From assembly GCF_018777385.1 (NCBI RefSeq), contig NZ_JAFJYB010000004.1:248001-312000 (forward strand): 64,000 nt of DNA, given 5' to 3'. The position numbers and the translations under genes are program-made. The notes below the pieces were generated by a model that did not search any database, had not been told where the DNA came from, and saw only the letters and a program-made list of their open reading frames with translations. Origin of the DNA: Candidatus Symbiopectobacterium endolongispinus (GTDB taxonomy: Bacteria; Pseudomonadota; Gammaproteobacteria; Enterobacterales; Enterobacteriaceae). Shown piece by piece: positions 10,084-19,634 of this stretch (position 1 is the first letter of the stretch; each line of letters begins with the position of its first letter).

Positions 10084-11127
10084 ATGCTGACCACACTGAC
10101 GAGAGAAACGCTGTTGCCTGCGGATCAACGCGATTTCGCCAATTGCCATGCTTCTACCCTGGCTCTGTTGCCACAGGAGACGGTGGTAGTGGCCTATTTT
10201 GCGGGTACTAAAGAGGGGGCGGGCGACACCGCCATCTGGCTGTCTCGCCGTGAGCAGGGCACGTGGTTACCGCCACAGCGGGCGATTGCTGAACCGGGGC
10301 TGGCACACTGGAACCCGGTGCTGCACTGGCAAGCCGGGCGGCTCTGGCTGTTTTATAAGGTGGGCCCAGACGTGCACCATTGGCTGACGCGGGTTGCTGT
10401 GTCCGACGATGGTGGCGTGAGCTGGTCTACGCCGGTTGCGCTGGTGGAAAACGATGTGTTACCGCGCGGTCCGGTGAAGAACAAGCTGCTGGTGATGTCG
10501 AACGGCGAATGGCTGGCACCGGGATCGGTGGAGGATGAGCGTTATTGGGATGCTTTTGTCGATATCAGCGCCGATCACGGCTTATCGTGGCATAAAGCAG
10601 CAATTTCTTTACAACATCGGGCTCCGGCCGCGAGCGAAGCACAACAGCTTTGGCAGGGATTGCAGCAGAATGCGCTGTGGGAGAATGACCTGAACCGCGT
10701 GTTTCAGTGGGGCGGCGTAATTCAACCAACGGCGTGGGAGTCGTCGCCGGGCCATGTGCATGTGCTGATGCGCAGTACCCGAGGACAGGTTTACCGCAGT
10801 GATTCACAAGACTACGGCAGGCATTGGTGTCCCGCTTACGCCACCACTTTACCAAACAATAACAGTGGGATAGATGTGGTACGCACACCGGATGGCAATC
10901 TGGTGTTGGTGTTTAACCCGATCACCGGAAACTGAAATCGGCGTTATCCACTGTCGGTGGCGGTTTCCCGCGATAACGGTGAACAGTGGGAAATGGCGGG
11001 CGCACTGGAAACGGAGAATGGCGAATTTTCTTATCCGGCGATCGTTTGCGAAGAAAATGCGCTTCACATCACATATACCTGGAACCGAACCAACATCATT
11101 TATCAGAAAATAAACATTATGCAGTAA
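10084..11127 (+). pseudogene. Sialidase/BNR-repeat family protein, one in-frame stop
   Basis: A 347-codon frame with four Asp boxes (S-x-D-x-G-x-x-W type: SDDGGVSW, SADHGLSW, SQDYGRHW, SRDNGEQW), the hallmark of the six-bladed sialidase/neuraminidase fold. No signal peptide is visible, so a cytoplasmic place is likely; many such proteins in catabolic clusters are putative sialidase-like hydrolases of uncertain substrate. ATG 10084 is favoured over 10078 because AAGGAG (10072-10077) then has a normal spacing. TGA at 10933-10935 stands where Trp is expected (NPITGN-stop-NRRYPLS); reading on gives the last 64 residues and TAA at 11125-11127. A single TGG-to-TGA change explains everything. Confidence 0.82.
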
Positions 11128-11172
11128 GTTATCCCTTTTTATCCGACCCTACCAATAAGAACGGAGAATACA

Positions 11173-12153
11173 ATGAAGAAGACCTTGCTCCTGCTTTTGG
11201 CGTCAGTGATGCCGTTCTGCGCGAACCAGGCGTTCGCGGAACCCTCGACGATCAGCTATGCCAAGAAAAATATCGAAGTGGTTATTCCCAAAAACCCCGG
11301 TGGCGGTACTGACACCTCTGCCCGAACCCTGATCGAATTTTCCAAGGATCATTTACCGAAAGGTGTGATTTTTGTACCGGTAAACAAACCGGCTGGCAAC
11401 GGTATCACTGGGCTGATTGAAGTCGCCAGAGCGAAACCGGACGGTTACAAGCTGGTGATGACCGCGGTGGAACTGGCGATGTTCCCGCATCAGAACAAAT
11501 TACCGGTCACCTATAAAGATTTCACCCCGCTGGTCACCACTATTGCTGACCCGGTGGCTATCGTGGTGCGTGCCGATTCGGGCTTTGACACGCTGCAAGC
11601 CTTTATCGATTCTGCTAAGCAGCAGCCGGGCAAGCTCAAGGTGGGTAACTCGGGTATGGGGGCGATTTACCACCTCGCTGCGGTGAATATTGAGAAAACC
11701 ACCGGCACCAAATTCAACCACATTCCTTATAACGAAGGCACCGGGCCGTCGATTGCTGCACTGATTGGTGGGCACATTGATGCGGTGTTAACCACGCCGG
11801 GCGCGGTGAAGTCGCAGGTTGACGCAGGCATTCTGAAAGTGCTGGCGGTGATGGATGAGAAACTCTTTGAACTGGTGCCTGACGTACCGACCATCAAAGA
11901 AGCGTTAGGGCTGGATGTGAACGTCAAGATGCGCGCCTGGGCAGTACTGGCGACGACGGCGAAAGTACCGCCGGAAGTGGCCGAACAACTGGTTAAAGCC
12001 TTTACCGAAGTGGTCAATACCCCCGCCTATCAGGATGCGGTGAGAAAACAGGGCATCATGCCAGTGACTATTGTCGGACAGGACGCTTACAACATGATGC
12101 GTGAAGATGATGAGCTCTACAAACAGCTTATTGCCGATACGCTGAAGAAATAA
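11173..12153 (+). CDS. tctC: Tripartite tricarboxylate transporter, periplasmic binding protein (TctC/Bug family)
   Basis: Intact at 326 residues. A signal peptide spans about residues 1-22 (to ANQAFA). The mature protein has the Bug fold markers: VVIPKNPGGGTD near the start, NKPAGNGITG, and the GAIYHLAA and HIPYNEGTGPSIAALIGGH pair that lines the carboxylate pocket. It captures a carboxylate in the periplasm and hands it to TctAB. It follows the broken sugar-acid genes by 45 bases and is followed by tctB and tctA in one operon. The substrate is unknown but should match the upstream pathway. ACGGAG sits before the start. Confidence 0.88.
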   Translation: MKKTLLLLLASVMPFCANQAFAEPSTISYAKKNIEVVIPKNPGGGTDTSARTLIEFSKDHLPKGVIFVPVNKPAGNGITGLIEVARAKPDGYKLVMTAVELAMFPHQNKLPVTYKDFTPLVTTIADPVAIVVRADSGFDTLQAFIDSAKQQPGKLKVGNSGMGAIYHLAAVNIEKTTGTKFNHIPYNEGTGPSIAALIGGHIDAVLTTPGAVKSQVDAGILKVLAVMDEKLFELVPDVPTIKEALGLDVNVKMRAWAVLATTAKVPPEVAEQLVKAFTEVVNTPAYQDAVRKQGIMPVTIVGQDAYNMMREDDELYKQLIADTLKK

Positions 12154-12202
12154 CGCTGTCGATACGTTTGTCGGCCCGGTGCCGACAAACGGGAGAATTG
12201 CT

Positions 12203-12670
12203 ATGCGCAAATATGATGTGTTAGTCGGCCTGTTCTCCTTTGGGTTTGGCCTGCTGATATTGTTCCTGTCCCGTGATATGTCGATGTTTGATGAATATGG
12301 TGTTCCGAGCAAGCGTTATTGGCCCTTTGGGCTGGCGTGCCTGTTTATTCTGCTCGGTGTGCTGCAATGGGGCGTGGTGCTGAAAAACCGTCTGATGGTG
12401 GACAGAAGCATCGATTTCTCGTCGGTAAATGTGCGCAAGGCCTACCTGATCGGCGCGCTGGCTGTGGGTTATGGCATCGTGATGGCTTGGGCTGGATTCA
12501 TTATTTCGGCGGTGATTTTTATTCCCTGCACCATGGTGCTGATGAAAGAAAAGCGTGTCTGGTTTGTTGCGCTCTCCACGCTGCTTATTGTCACTGCGGT
12601 CTACCTGTTTTTCACCTATCTGTTCAACTCGCCGCTGCCAACGGCAGAGTTCAGTGATTTGGGCTTCTAG
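12203..12670 (+). CDS. tctB: Tripartite tricarboxylate transporter, small membrane subunit TctB
   Basis: 155 residues from ATG 12203, preceded by GGGAGA; an upstream in-frame ATG at 12179 lacks a site. Four membrane segments are visible: VGLFSFGFGLLILFL, YWPFGLACLFILLGVL, AYLIGALAVGYGIVM with its continuation, and VWFVALSTLLIVTAVYLFF. This is the usual TctB layout. It is the small membrane partner of TctA in carboxylate uptake. It is intact and lies between tctC and tctA. Confidence 0.85.
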   Translation: MRKYDVLVGLFSFGFGLLILFLSRDMSMFDEYGVPSKRYWPFGLACLFILLGVLQWGVVLKNRLMVDRSIDFSSVNVRKAYLIGALAVGYGIVMAWAGFIISAVIFIPCTMVLMKEKRVWFVALSTLLIVTAVYLFFTYLFNSPLPTAEFSDLGF

Positions 12671-12751
12671 CGTCAGGTCTTTTCAGCCAGATGCTCTACG
12701 TAGGCGCTGGCGTGTAGCAAACCTGTAGCGAACATAAAGAAGGGCAGTATC

Positions 12752-14431
12752 ATGAACGAAGTCCTTGCCGCGTTTTCCGTGGTATTCAGCTTTGACACGA
12801 TCGCCGTGATTTTTCTCGGGGCGCTTGCGGGCATCCTGATCGGAATTATCCCCGGCCTGACGGCCAATATGGGTATCGCATTGTTATTACCGCTGACCTA
12901 TTCCTTCCAGGGTGTTAGCGGGATTCTTCTTCTGCTAGGGGTGTATTGTGGTGCCGTTTATGGCGGCTCTATCACCGCGATACTGATCAGTACGCCGGGT
13001 ACGCCCGCCTCTGCCGCCACCGTGCTGGATGGCTATCCAATGGCCAAGCGCGGCGAAGCCGGGCGCGCGCTGGGGCTGCCCACGATGGGATCGCTGTTCG
13101 GCGGCATATTCAGTACCATCGCGTTGATTGTGATAGCGCCGATGCTGGCGACCGTCGCGACCGGATTCTCTGCGCCGGAATACTTTGCGCCGGCGATTTT
13201 CGGTATCAGTATTATTACCAGTGTCTCATCGCAGTCCATCATTAAAGGGCTAATCGGCGGCGGTATCGGGCTGGCGATCGCCACGATAGGGCTGGATCCG
13301 ATGACCAGCGGTATGCGCTTTACCTTTGACTCCATCTACCTGATGGGGAGGATCTCATTTATTCCGGTACTGGTTGGCTTGTTTGCTTTTTCTCAGGGGC
13401 TGCTCAGCACCGAGGAGCACTTCCGTGAAGGCGGCATCATGCAGAAACCGGTAGCGAAAATCACCCGCATTTTACCGAGCTGGGTTGATTTCAAACGCTG
13501 CCTGCCGACTTGGGTGCGTTCGTCCGTGATCGGTGCTGGCATCGGCACCATTCCCGGCGTGGGCGGCGATATTTCATCCTGGATTGCCTATAACGAAGCG
13601 AAACGCTGGTCAAAACATCCGGGAGAGTTTGGTAAGGGTTCACCGGAAGGCGTATCCGCACCTGAAGCCGGGGCAAACGCGGTCTCAGGCGGTTGTATGG
13701 TGCCGTTGATGACGCTGGGTATTCCCGGCGATGGCGCGACGGTCATCATCATGGGCGCGTTTCTGGTGCAAGGATTGGCGCTGGGACCACAGCTGCTCAC
13801 TGAGCATCCGGTTGAAGTAAATACCATTTTTATTGGCCTTATGATGGCGAATATCTTCATGGGATTGCTGGGTTTCATGGGCATGAAGCTGTTCGTGAAG
13901 GTGATGGACGTGCCGCGCACGCTGCTGGTGCCGGTGATTTTGCTGCTGTGCGCCGTGGGGGCTTACACCGTTAACCACAGCATGATTGACGTTTTCGTCA
14001 TGATGGGGGCCGGGCTGGTGGCCTACATCCTGATCAAGCTTGATTTCTCCATGTCGCCCATTGTGATTGGTATCATCCTTGGCCCGCTGGCAGAAACCAA
14101 CTTGCGGCGTTCATTAATGATGTCGCAAGGGGATTTGTCAATATTCTTTATGCGCCCGGTGTGTGCCACGTTCATTGTGATTGCAATATTAACCCTGTTC
14201 CTGCCCATCGTTTCACCGATGTGGAAAAACTGGCATCAAAAAACGCTGAAAAAAAGCAGGACACGCAGAGTAATCAGCCAGGGGTGTAAACCTTCGCGCA
14301 TTATTGGTTGCGTAGTGGTGCGATGTTATACTGCGAGCGGCGTTTCCCGTCGGGGAAACGCCCTTCGTGATGGAGTGTTATTCAGGATCTCACTATGGCA
14401 AAAACGGTCGAGCAGATCGCCAATGATTTAA
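12752..14431 (+). CDS. tctA: Tripartite tricarboxylate transporter, large membrane subunit TctA, altered C-terminus
   Basis: About 500 residues follow the TctA family closely, with the signature loops (GIIPGLTANMGIALLLPLT; YGGSITAILISTPGTPASAA; GTIPGVGGDISSWIAYNEAK; MTLGIPGDGATVIIMGAF) and roughly twelve membrane helices. In the A7 run near 14252 the frame appears to have slipped: with one A more or less a stop comes within 10-20 codons (for example TAA at 14287-14289), as the family requires. As read it runs to 14431, through the lacI start, and gains about 50 basic residues. The extension comes after the last helix, so function may survive; an A-run sequencing error is also possible. The tct genes are the best-kept part of this cluster. 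Confidence 0.8.
   Translation: MNEVLAAFSVVFSFDTIAVIFLGALAGILIGIIPGLTANMGIALLLPLTYSFQGVSGILLLLGVYCGAVYGGSITAILISTPGTPASAATVLDGYPMAKRGEAGRALGLPTMGSLFGGIFSTIALIVIAPMLATVATGFSAPEYFAPAIFGISIITSVSSQSIIKGLIGGGIGLAIATIGLDPMTSGMRFTFDSIYLMGRISFIPVLVGLFAFSQGLLSTEEHFREGGIMQKPVAKITRILPSWVDFKRCLPTWVRSSVIGAGIGTIPGVGGDISSWIAYNEAKRWSKHPGEFGKGSPEGVSAPEAGANAVSGGCMVPLMTLGIPGDGATVIIMGAFLVQGLALGPQLLTEHPVEVNTIFIGLMMANIFMGLLGFMGMKLFVKVMDVPRTLLVPVILLLCAVGAYTVNHSMIDVFVMMGAGLVAYILIKLDFSMSPIVIGIILGPLAETNLRRSLMMSQGDLSIFFMRPVCATFIVIAILTLFLPIVSPMWKNWHQKTLKKSRTRRVISQGCKPSRIIGCVVVRCYTASGVSRRGNALRDGVLFRISLWQKRSSRSPMI
14339..14362. repeat. GC-rich perfect hairpin between tctA and the LacI gene
   Basis: GGCGTTTCCC and GGGAAACGCC flank a 4-base loop (GTCG). 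It lies 33 bases before the lacI-type start. It could be a weak terminator for the tct operon (no T-run) or an autoregulatory operator. It does not match the 22-bp palindrome at the kinase. Confidence 0.5.
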
Positions 14432-15437
14432 ATCTCTCCATCACCACCGTTCGGCTGGTGCTGAACGGTAAAGCCGAGCAATACCGTATCAGCGCCAAGA
14501 CGCAGCAGCGGATAACCAACTATGTGACGGAGCACGGTTATACCGTTAACTACACGGCGCGCAGCCTGAAGTTAAATAAAACCGACACATTGGGGCTGAT
14601 TATTCCCCGCCTTTCCAACCAGTTTTTTCCACGCTGGCGGAGAAACTGGAGATACGCTGCCGAGCCGTGAGCTATCAGCTGATGATCAGCTGTACCTACA
14701 GTGATGCAAAGTATGAAAACAAACTGGTAGACGCGTTGCTGCAACGCAATTTGGACGGCCTGTTTGTTGTGCCCTCTTCGCGCCAAACACAACAGCACCA
14801 TGTGAAAATGGTTAACCGCCCACTGGTAGTACTGGACCGTGATTTCGGCGCGGAAGACGTTTCTTTGGTGGTGAGTGATAACTTGCAGGGCGGCGTTCAA
14901 CTGGCGCAGGCGATGTTAGCACGCAGCCTCGACAAGGGAATAACGCTCAGCGATGAGCCGCTTTATTTTATGGCGGGAGACACCCGGCAGCCTGCGATTA
15001 AGGAGCGCTTGAAAGGGTATCAGCAAGCGTTGCTGCGTCACGGTATCAAAGCCCCGGCTGAGTGGATCTTGCGGGCCGAGCACAACCGTCGCGAAGACGG
15101 TATCGCCATGATGCAAACCTTTCTCACGCGCCATGCCGAAGCGCCTAAAGCTTTTATTGCGTCATCCTTGCCCGTGTTGGAAGGGGTTTTGAGTGCGCTC
15201 CTTGAACGTTATGGTGCAATTCCTGCGGACATGAATATTGGCACCTTTGATGAGCACGCCATGTTGGGCTTTCTTGCTAATAATCTCTGGTCAATGCGGC
15301 AGTATGAAGACGCCTGGGCAGAGCAGGCATTTATGCTGATGCAGCGTGCCTTGCACGGAGAAAATCAATTGGCACGAGCCATTATTCCCATGACGCTAAT
15401 TCACCGGCGTCAGGCATTGGGTGACCTTTCCTCGTAA
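14395..15437 (+). pseudogene. LacI-family transcriptional regulator, frameshifted
   Basis: Residues 5-25 form the LacI helix-turn-helix (VEQIANDLNLSITTVRLVLNG), followed by the hinge segment GYTVNYTARSLKLNKTDTLGLI. The sugar-binding domain continues from 14667 (SYQLMISCTYSDAKYE; LDGLFVVPSS; LVVLDRDF) to the normal end. The frame is lost in a T6 run near 14625: one added T restores NQFFSTLAEKLEIRCRAVSYQ. The lesion is a single homopolymer indel and could be a sequencing error. The position at the end of the kinase-to-tct cluster suggests it controlled that cluster, probably through the palindrome at 5902-5923. Confidence 0.85.
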
Positions 15438-15620
15438 AAATCAGCTTGATATCGCGTTAATCACCGCGAAAATTCAAGAAAATCGTCATGTGATATGTGT
15501 ATACTCTTGATACGAGTATATTTTTTCATGGCTGCTGATTGGCAACCCCATCAGTTTTCGTGTTTGCGAGTACTGAACACACAGTGTAATACGCGATTAA
15601 AAAAACAAGAGGCACATTGC

Positions 15621-15974
15621 GTGAAGCGATCCTATTTTTTATATTTTGGCAGTAATAGAAATAAGGAAGATGTTAACGCGTTGTTGAGTCAATATTGGGA
15701 TATCGTTTGTGTGGCCCACGATAATTATTATTGTGGTTGTTACTATTTATATTACGGTTTTTATGCCGACCTACTCACCGTGAAAGATAATAAAATTGCA
15801 GGGACGGAGGAGTGGCTTGATGAAGATAATCGTCACTACCGTACCCTTATCGAAGTGACGTTTATTCACGGACGTAATGCAGACAAATTGAACCGATGCG
15901 AATTTATTAAAGAAGCGTTCGCACAATTGAAAATTGCCGAGGTCATCGGCGATAAGTGTATTGAAGAGATTTAA
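15621..15974 (+). CDS. Hypothetical small acidic protein
   Basis: A 117-residue frame from GTG 15621, chosen because AAGAGG lies about nine bases upstream. Longer in-frame starts at 15495 and 15528 are possible but read through poor sequence. It is rich in Tyr and Cys (NYYCGCYYLYYGFYADLL) and then charged (GTEEWLDEDNRHYRTLIEV). There is no signal peptide or clear membrane segment. I recognise no family. It stands alone between the LacI gene and a convergent oxidase operon. The base composition is lower in GC than its neighbours, as in recently acquired genes. Confidence 0.5.
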   Translation: MKRSYFLYFGSNRNKEDVNALLSQYWDIVCVAHDNYYCGCYYLYYGFYADLLTVKDNKIAGTEEWLDEDNRHYRTLIEVTFIHGRNADKLNRCEFIKEAFAQLKIAEVIGDKCIEEI

Positions 15975-16054
15975 CGTCTATTCCCTTTGCACCTTGGGCT
16001 GTAGCCGACAGTGCACGGGCTGCGCCAATGACGCCTACTGGAACCGGCCAATAT

Positions 16055-17475
16055 TTATGTCTCGCTATCGTCACCGCTGAGTGCCAATTGCGCCAACGTG
16101 ACGGGCTTAAGGGGAAAACGGGGCGCGCATATCCGGTTTCTGATACGTGGCGCTGCTGCGTGTCGGCCAGAATAACCGCCGCGTTGTGCCCGCACATCCG
16201 TCCCTGACAGGGGCCCATGCCGCAGCTGGTAAACGCCTTCAACTGGTTCATGCCAGAGCAGTCGGCGCGGGCGGCCTGATGAATTTCCCCGGCACTCACC
16301 TGTTCGCAGCGTCAGATGGTCACGTCGCCATGTGGTTTTTGTGCCTGTTTGGGAATGGGATAAAGCGCTGCCAGAAAAGGGCGCAGCGAACGCAGCGCGG
16401 CGCGCTGTTGCCGCAGTTCAGTATATTGTTGCTGATAGTCATCTTCTGGGAGCTTACCCGCTGCATGCACAATGCTTAATGCGGCAAGCTGTCCGCTGAG
16501 CATTGCCGCTTCTCCGCCCCCAATGCCGCCCGCGTCTCCTGCCAGATAGATACCGGGTTGGCTGCTTTCCTGACGTTCGTCTACTTCCGGCTGCCAGTGG
16601 TGTTTCTCATCATCCCAAACCAGTTTGCAACCGATGGCATTGGCGCACTGCGTGGCCGGAATCACCCCGATATGACTTAATACCGTTGAGGTAGCGCGCT
16701 GTCTCGGATGGCTCCGATGGGAAAAGCGCACGGCGGTGACCTGCGTTTCTCCTTGGATGGCAATATCGGTCACACCGGAATAATAAGGTACTTTAGCGCG
16801 TTGTAGTTCGCGCAACAGCTTGATGCCTTTGAACAGATCGCGCGATGTATGACGTAATGCCTTCGGCAAGCGTGGCAGCGCCCGCAGGTAATCCTGTGGG
16901 CGCGTGGTGTCCAGCACCGCTTGAATTCGGCCTCCCGCGCGGATCACCTGTGCGGCGAACAGTAACAACAGTGGGCCGTTGCCCACCAGAATGCTGTCCG
17001 CAGCGGGTAACAATCCCGCCGATTTCATTAACAGCTGTGCGGCACCCACCGTCATCGCACCGGGTAATGTCCAGCCCGGCAGCGGAAAACTGCGTTCTTG
17101 TGCGCCAGTGGCCAGCAGAATAAAACGCGCCTGCACCACATGTTGGCGCGGTGACTCGCCCTGTTCCAGCAGATAGGCCTGTTTCTCAGGTGTCACCTGC
17201 CAGACGGCAGTACGCGCCAGATAGCGCACGCGGGGAGAGAAGGCAACTTCTGCCAGGCTACGGCGTGCGCTGTACTCTTCGCCGAACAGGGTTTGTGGAT
17301 TGGCAAACGGTGACTGGGTGACCTGTCGCAGCAGTTGGCCGCCCGGCAGTGGGTTTTCATCGGCCAGCCAGACGGATAAGCCTGCTGCGCTGGCGATCTG
17401 CGCGGTTTTTAGCCCAGCCGGGCCCGCGCCAATAATCAGCAGATCGCACGTATTCACCATCGTGGTCTGGGTCAT
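16055..17475 (-). pseudogene. FAD/NAD(P)-dependent oxidoreductase subunit (HcnB/opine-oxidase A-like), stop plus frameshift
   Basis: The start has the dinucleotide-binding motif (DLLIIGAGPAGLKTAQIA) and a second one (DSILVGNGPLLLLFAAQV), then GIYLAGDAGGIGGGEAA. This is the FAD/NAD subunit of HcnABC-, opine- or D-amino-acid-oxidase-type complexes. TGA at 16312-16314 sits where the first Cys of the C-terminal [2Fe-2S]-type motif should be (VTI-stop-RCEQVSAGEI); reading on gives SCGMGPCQGRMCG. A lost C near 16105 then shifts the tail; in the other frame the natural ending LAQLALSGDDSET and a stop at 16055 appear. It overlaps the 2Fe-2S gene by four bases (ATGA), a sign of coupled translation. 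Confidence 0.82.
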
Positions 17476-17780
17476 GATAGCACCCTCGCGCCCTGTGGCA
17501 GGGTCACTCGCATACCGTCACGCACTGGCGTCATGCAAGATTGCACGTTGGGAATATCATCTACCGTGACACGACATTCGAAGCAGACGCCCATCATACA
17601 AAACGGGCCGCGCGGCTGCTGATCAATGGCAGTATGGCGCGTGGTGGTGATGCCGTTCGCCAGCAGCGCGGCGGCCAGCGTCCAGCCAGCGCGTGCGGTA
17701 ATTGGCTCATCGTTCACCCACAGAGTTATTTGCGGTGTATCAACCGTGGGTAGCGGTTGGAACCGGGAAGCGCTGGACAT
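17472..17780 (-). CDS. Small [2Fe-2S]-binding oxidase subunit (HcnA-like)
   Basis: 102 residues from ATG 17780. It has the plant-ferredoxin-like cysteine pattern C-x4-C-x2-C (GPFCMMGVCFECRVTVD) with a fourth Cys further on (NVQSCMTPV). It is the electron-carrying small subunit of a three-part dehydrogenase with the genes on either side. The frame is open, but both partners are broken, so the complex cannot form. It overlaps the upstream oxidase gene by about 40 bases and the next by four. An alternative start at 17810 would lie within the upstream gene. Confidence 0.8.
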   Translation of the reverse strand: MSSASRFQPLPTVDTPQITLWVNDEPITARAGWTLAAALLANGITTTRHTAIDQQPRGPFCMMGVCFECRVTVDDIPNVQSCMTPVRDGMRVTLPQGARVLS

Positions 17781-18858
17781 GAAATACCTCGAAAAGCGAA
17801 GGAAGTGCACCGCCTAAAACCCACGCCGGAAGCAGCTCACTATGCAGCGCTGCCAGCGTAACACCGCTGTGGCAGGTGACAGCAAAAGCGCCTGGGTAGC
17901 GGCGGGATTCATCATAAACCGGCAAACCATTTGGCGTCATGATACGCAACGCATCCCAGGTGCGTACAATCTGTGCGTGAGCCAGACAGGGGAAAGCGCG
18001 TATTGCCCGTTGGGCAATCTGCTGTTGAACCTCGGGCTGCGTCCGGGTGTTAAACCCGACGTGCTCTTGCGAGTCCCCGATCATCACTGTGCCCTCCTGC
18101 GTTTGCCGTAGCAGGTTGGAGGGATAGCGCAGAAAAGGAGCCAGGCGTTCGGTCACCAATACTTGTCCACGCACTGGTTCAATCGGGATCGGGAGATCGA
18201 CCTGTGCCCTAAGACGCGCATTTTCTAGCCCGGCGGCCAGCACGATACGTTTGGCGTGCCATTTGCCCTGCGGCGTGTGCAAGGTGAAACCGCCTTGATG
18301 GCTTTCAATCCCACTGACCGGATGGGATGGAAAATAGTGCCCCCTGCCTGCTGAAAGGCGTAGGACAGTGCGCGCAGCGTTAGCAGCGGATTGACATGCC
18401 CGTCATGGGGAGAATAGATAGCACCGGCTATCTGGTGTGATGCTTCAGGTACATGTTGGCGCAGCGTGGTGTTATCACACACCTCATAGCGAAAATCCGG
18501 GTTGCCCTAGTTGCAGTTTGCTGACGTTGCGTATGGCGCTGGTCAGTGTCTCTGATGTTAAGAAGAAATTGATGCCGCCGGGCTGAGACAACCCGCAATC
18601 AATACCGGTTTCAGCGCGTAGACGCTGCGCAAAATCGGGCCAGCGCGTGGACGCCAGACAGGAGAGTTGGCTGTAAGGCGGACAATTGACGCCTTTGCCC
18701 TGCACCCAAATCAGGCCGAAGTTGCCGCGCGTGGCGCGAAAATCCGTGTCGCCCCCGTCGAGAATCGCGGTATAGGCATGTTGGCGCTGCAAACCATAAG
18801 CGATGGCGTGGCCAACGATGCCACCGCCGATCACGATAACGTCATAACGTTGTATCAT
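17740..18858 (-). pseudogene. FAD-dependent amino-acid oxidase subunit (DadA/HcnC-like), two frameshifts
   Basis: From ATG 18858 it begins with a textbook Rossmann motif (RYDVIVIGGGIVGHAIAYGL), as in the glycine/D-amino-acid oxidase family. Near 18510 an apparent extra base shifts the frame (SKLQLG, then NPDFRYEVCDNTTL in the new frame). Near 18310 the five bases CCATC are tandemly repeated, shifting it again; removal gives HPVSGIESHQGGFTL. The third piece (HTPQGKWHAKRIVLAAGL; GTVMIGDSQEHVGF; DALRIMTPNGLPVYDE; CHSGVTLAALHSELL) ends at 17740. It would oxidise an amine or imino bond of the substrate and pass electrons to the 2Fe-2S subunit. Confidence 0.82.
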
Positions 18859-18883
18859 GAAGGGGTTACCTGATGAAAACCTG

Positions 18884-19621
18884 TTACCGACACCAATTGT
18901 CTCCCCCATCATAAGCACGCGGTTGCAGCGCGCCGTAAAACCAGCGAACCAGTGATACGGTGTCGAATACTGGCAAACCAAAGCGGGCATGCAACGTGGC
19001 GCTGAAGGGAGCCAGATTGGTGCATTCGAGAACCAACGCCCCGGTTTGCGGGTAGCGATCCAGCGCCTGCTGCGCGGTAGCCGGCACTTCTTGCTGTAAA
19101 ATAGCATGCGGGACGCTATCGTCACCGTCACGAATTGAGCGCACAAACTCAGAGTCCGGGGCCATACCCACAACGTGCGCATTGCCGGGGATACCAACTT
19201 TTTCCAGATAATCGCCGCGTAGCGCACGATCGTCGAAGGTCAAAATCAGCGGTGTTTTCCCGGCTGGAAGCAGGCGCTGCACCAGCTGGTATTGCAGTAG
19301 GCTGCTGGTGACAATCGGCACCGGCGACCAAGCTGCCAACTCTTGCTGGTAGTAGGAGAGGAAGCCGCAACTGGTGATCAGCCCATCAACGCCCTCGTCG
19401 ATTAATGCCTTCGCCGCACGTTTGAACGGCTCCAGCAAGTCGTGTTGATCGAGGTGTCCCATCCGTTGTGGGATGTCCTCTTCCACCACCCGATAGCGTA
19501 CCGGAAACGGCCAGGTGCCGGGGTTACCAATATCGCCCAGATAGAGGCGAAAGTGGGTTTTCACCATCAAAATACCGAGTGTGGCCTGTGGTGTGGCTAA
19601 GCCAGTGTGAATGTCTGACAT
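18884..19621 (-). CDS. Aspartate/glutamate racemase-family protein
   Basis: An intact 245-residue frame from ATG 19621. It carries the paired-cysteine arrangement of the racemase superfamily: GLITSCGFLSYYQ near residue 85 and ALVLECTNLAPF near residue 195. These are the two acid/base cysteines expected to interconvert or isomerise an amino acid-like substrate; hydantoin racemase- and maleate isomerase-like members have the same layout. It starts 13 bases after the PatB-like gene and ends 25 bases before the oxidase, in one operon. The substrate is unknown; the oxidase next door suggests a D- or modified amino acid. Confidence 0.78.
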   Translation of the reverse strand: MSDIHTGLATPQATLGILMVKTHFRLYLGDIGNPGTWPFPVRYRVVEEDIPQRMGHLDQHDLLEPFKRAAKALIDEGVDGLITSCGFLSYYQQELAAWSPVPIVTSSLLQYQLVQRLLPAGKTPLILTFDDRALRGDYLEKVGIPGNAHVVGMAPDSEFVRSIRDGDDSVPHAILQQEVPATAQQALDRYPQTGALVLECTNLAPFSATLHARFGLPVFDTVSLVRWFYGALQPRAYDGGDNWCR

Positions 19622-19634
19622 GGTTAGGGTTCCG

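Noticed and set aside
16147-16479. Plus-strand 110-residue frame over the HcnB-like gene
   Set aside because: Shadow of the minus-strand oxidoreductase, whose motifs are clear.
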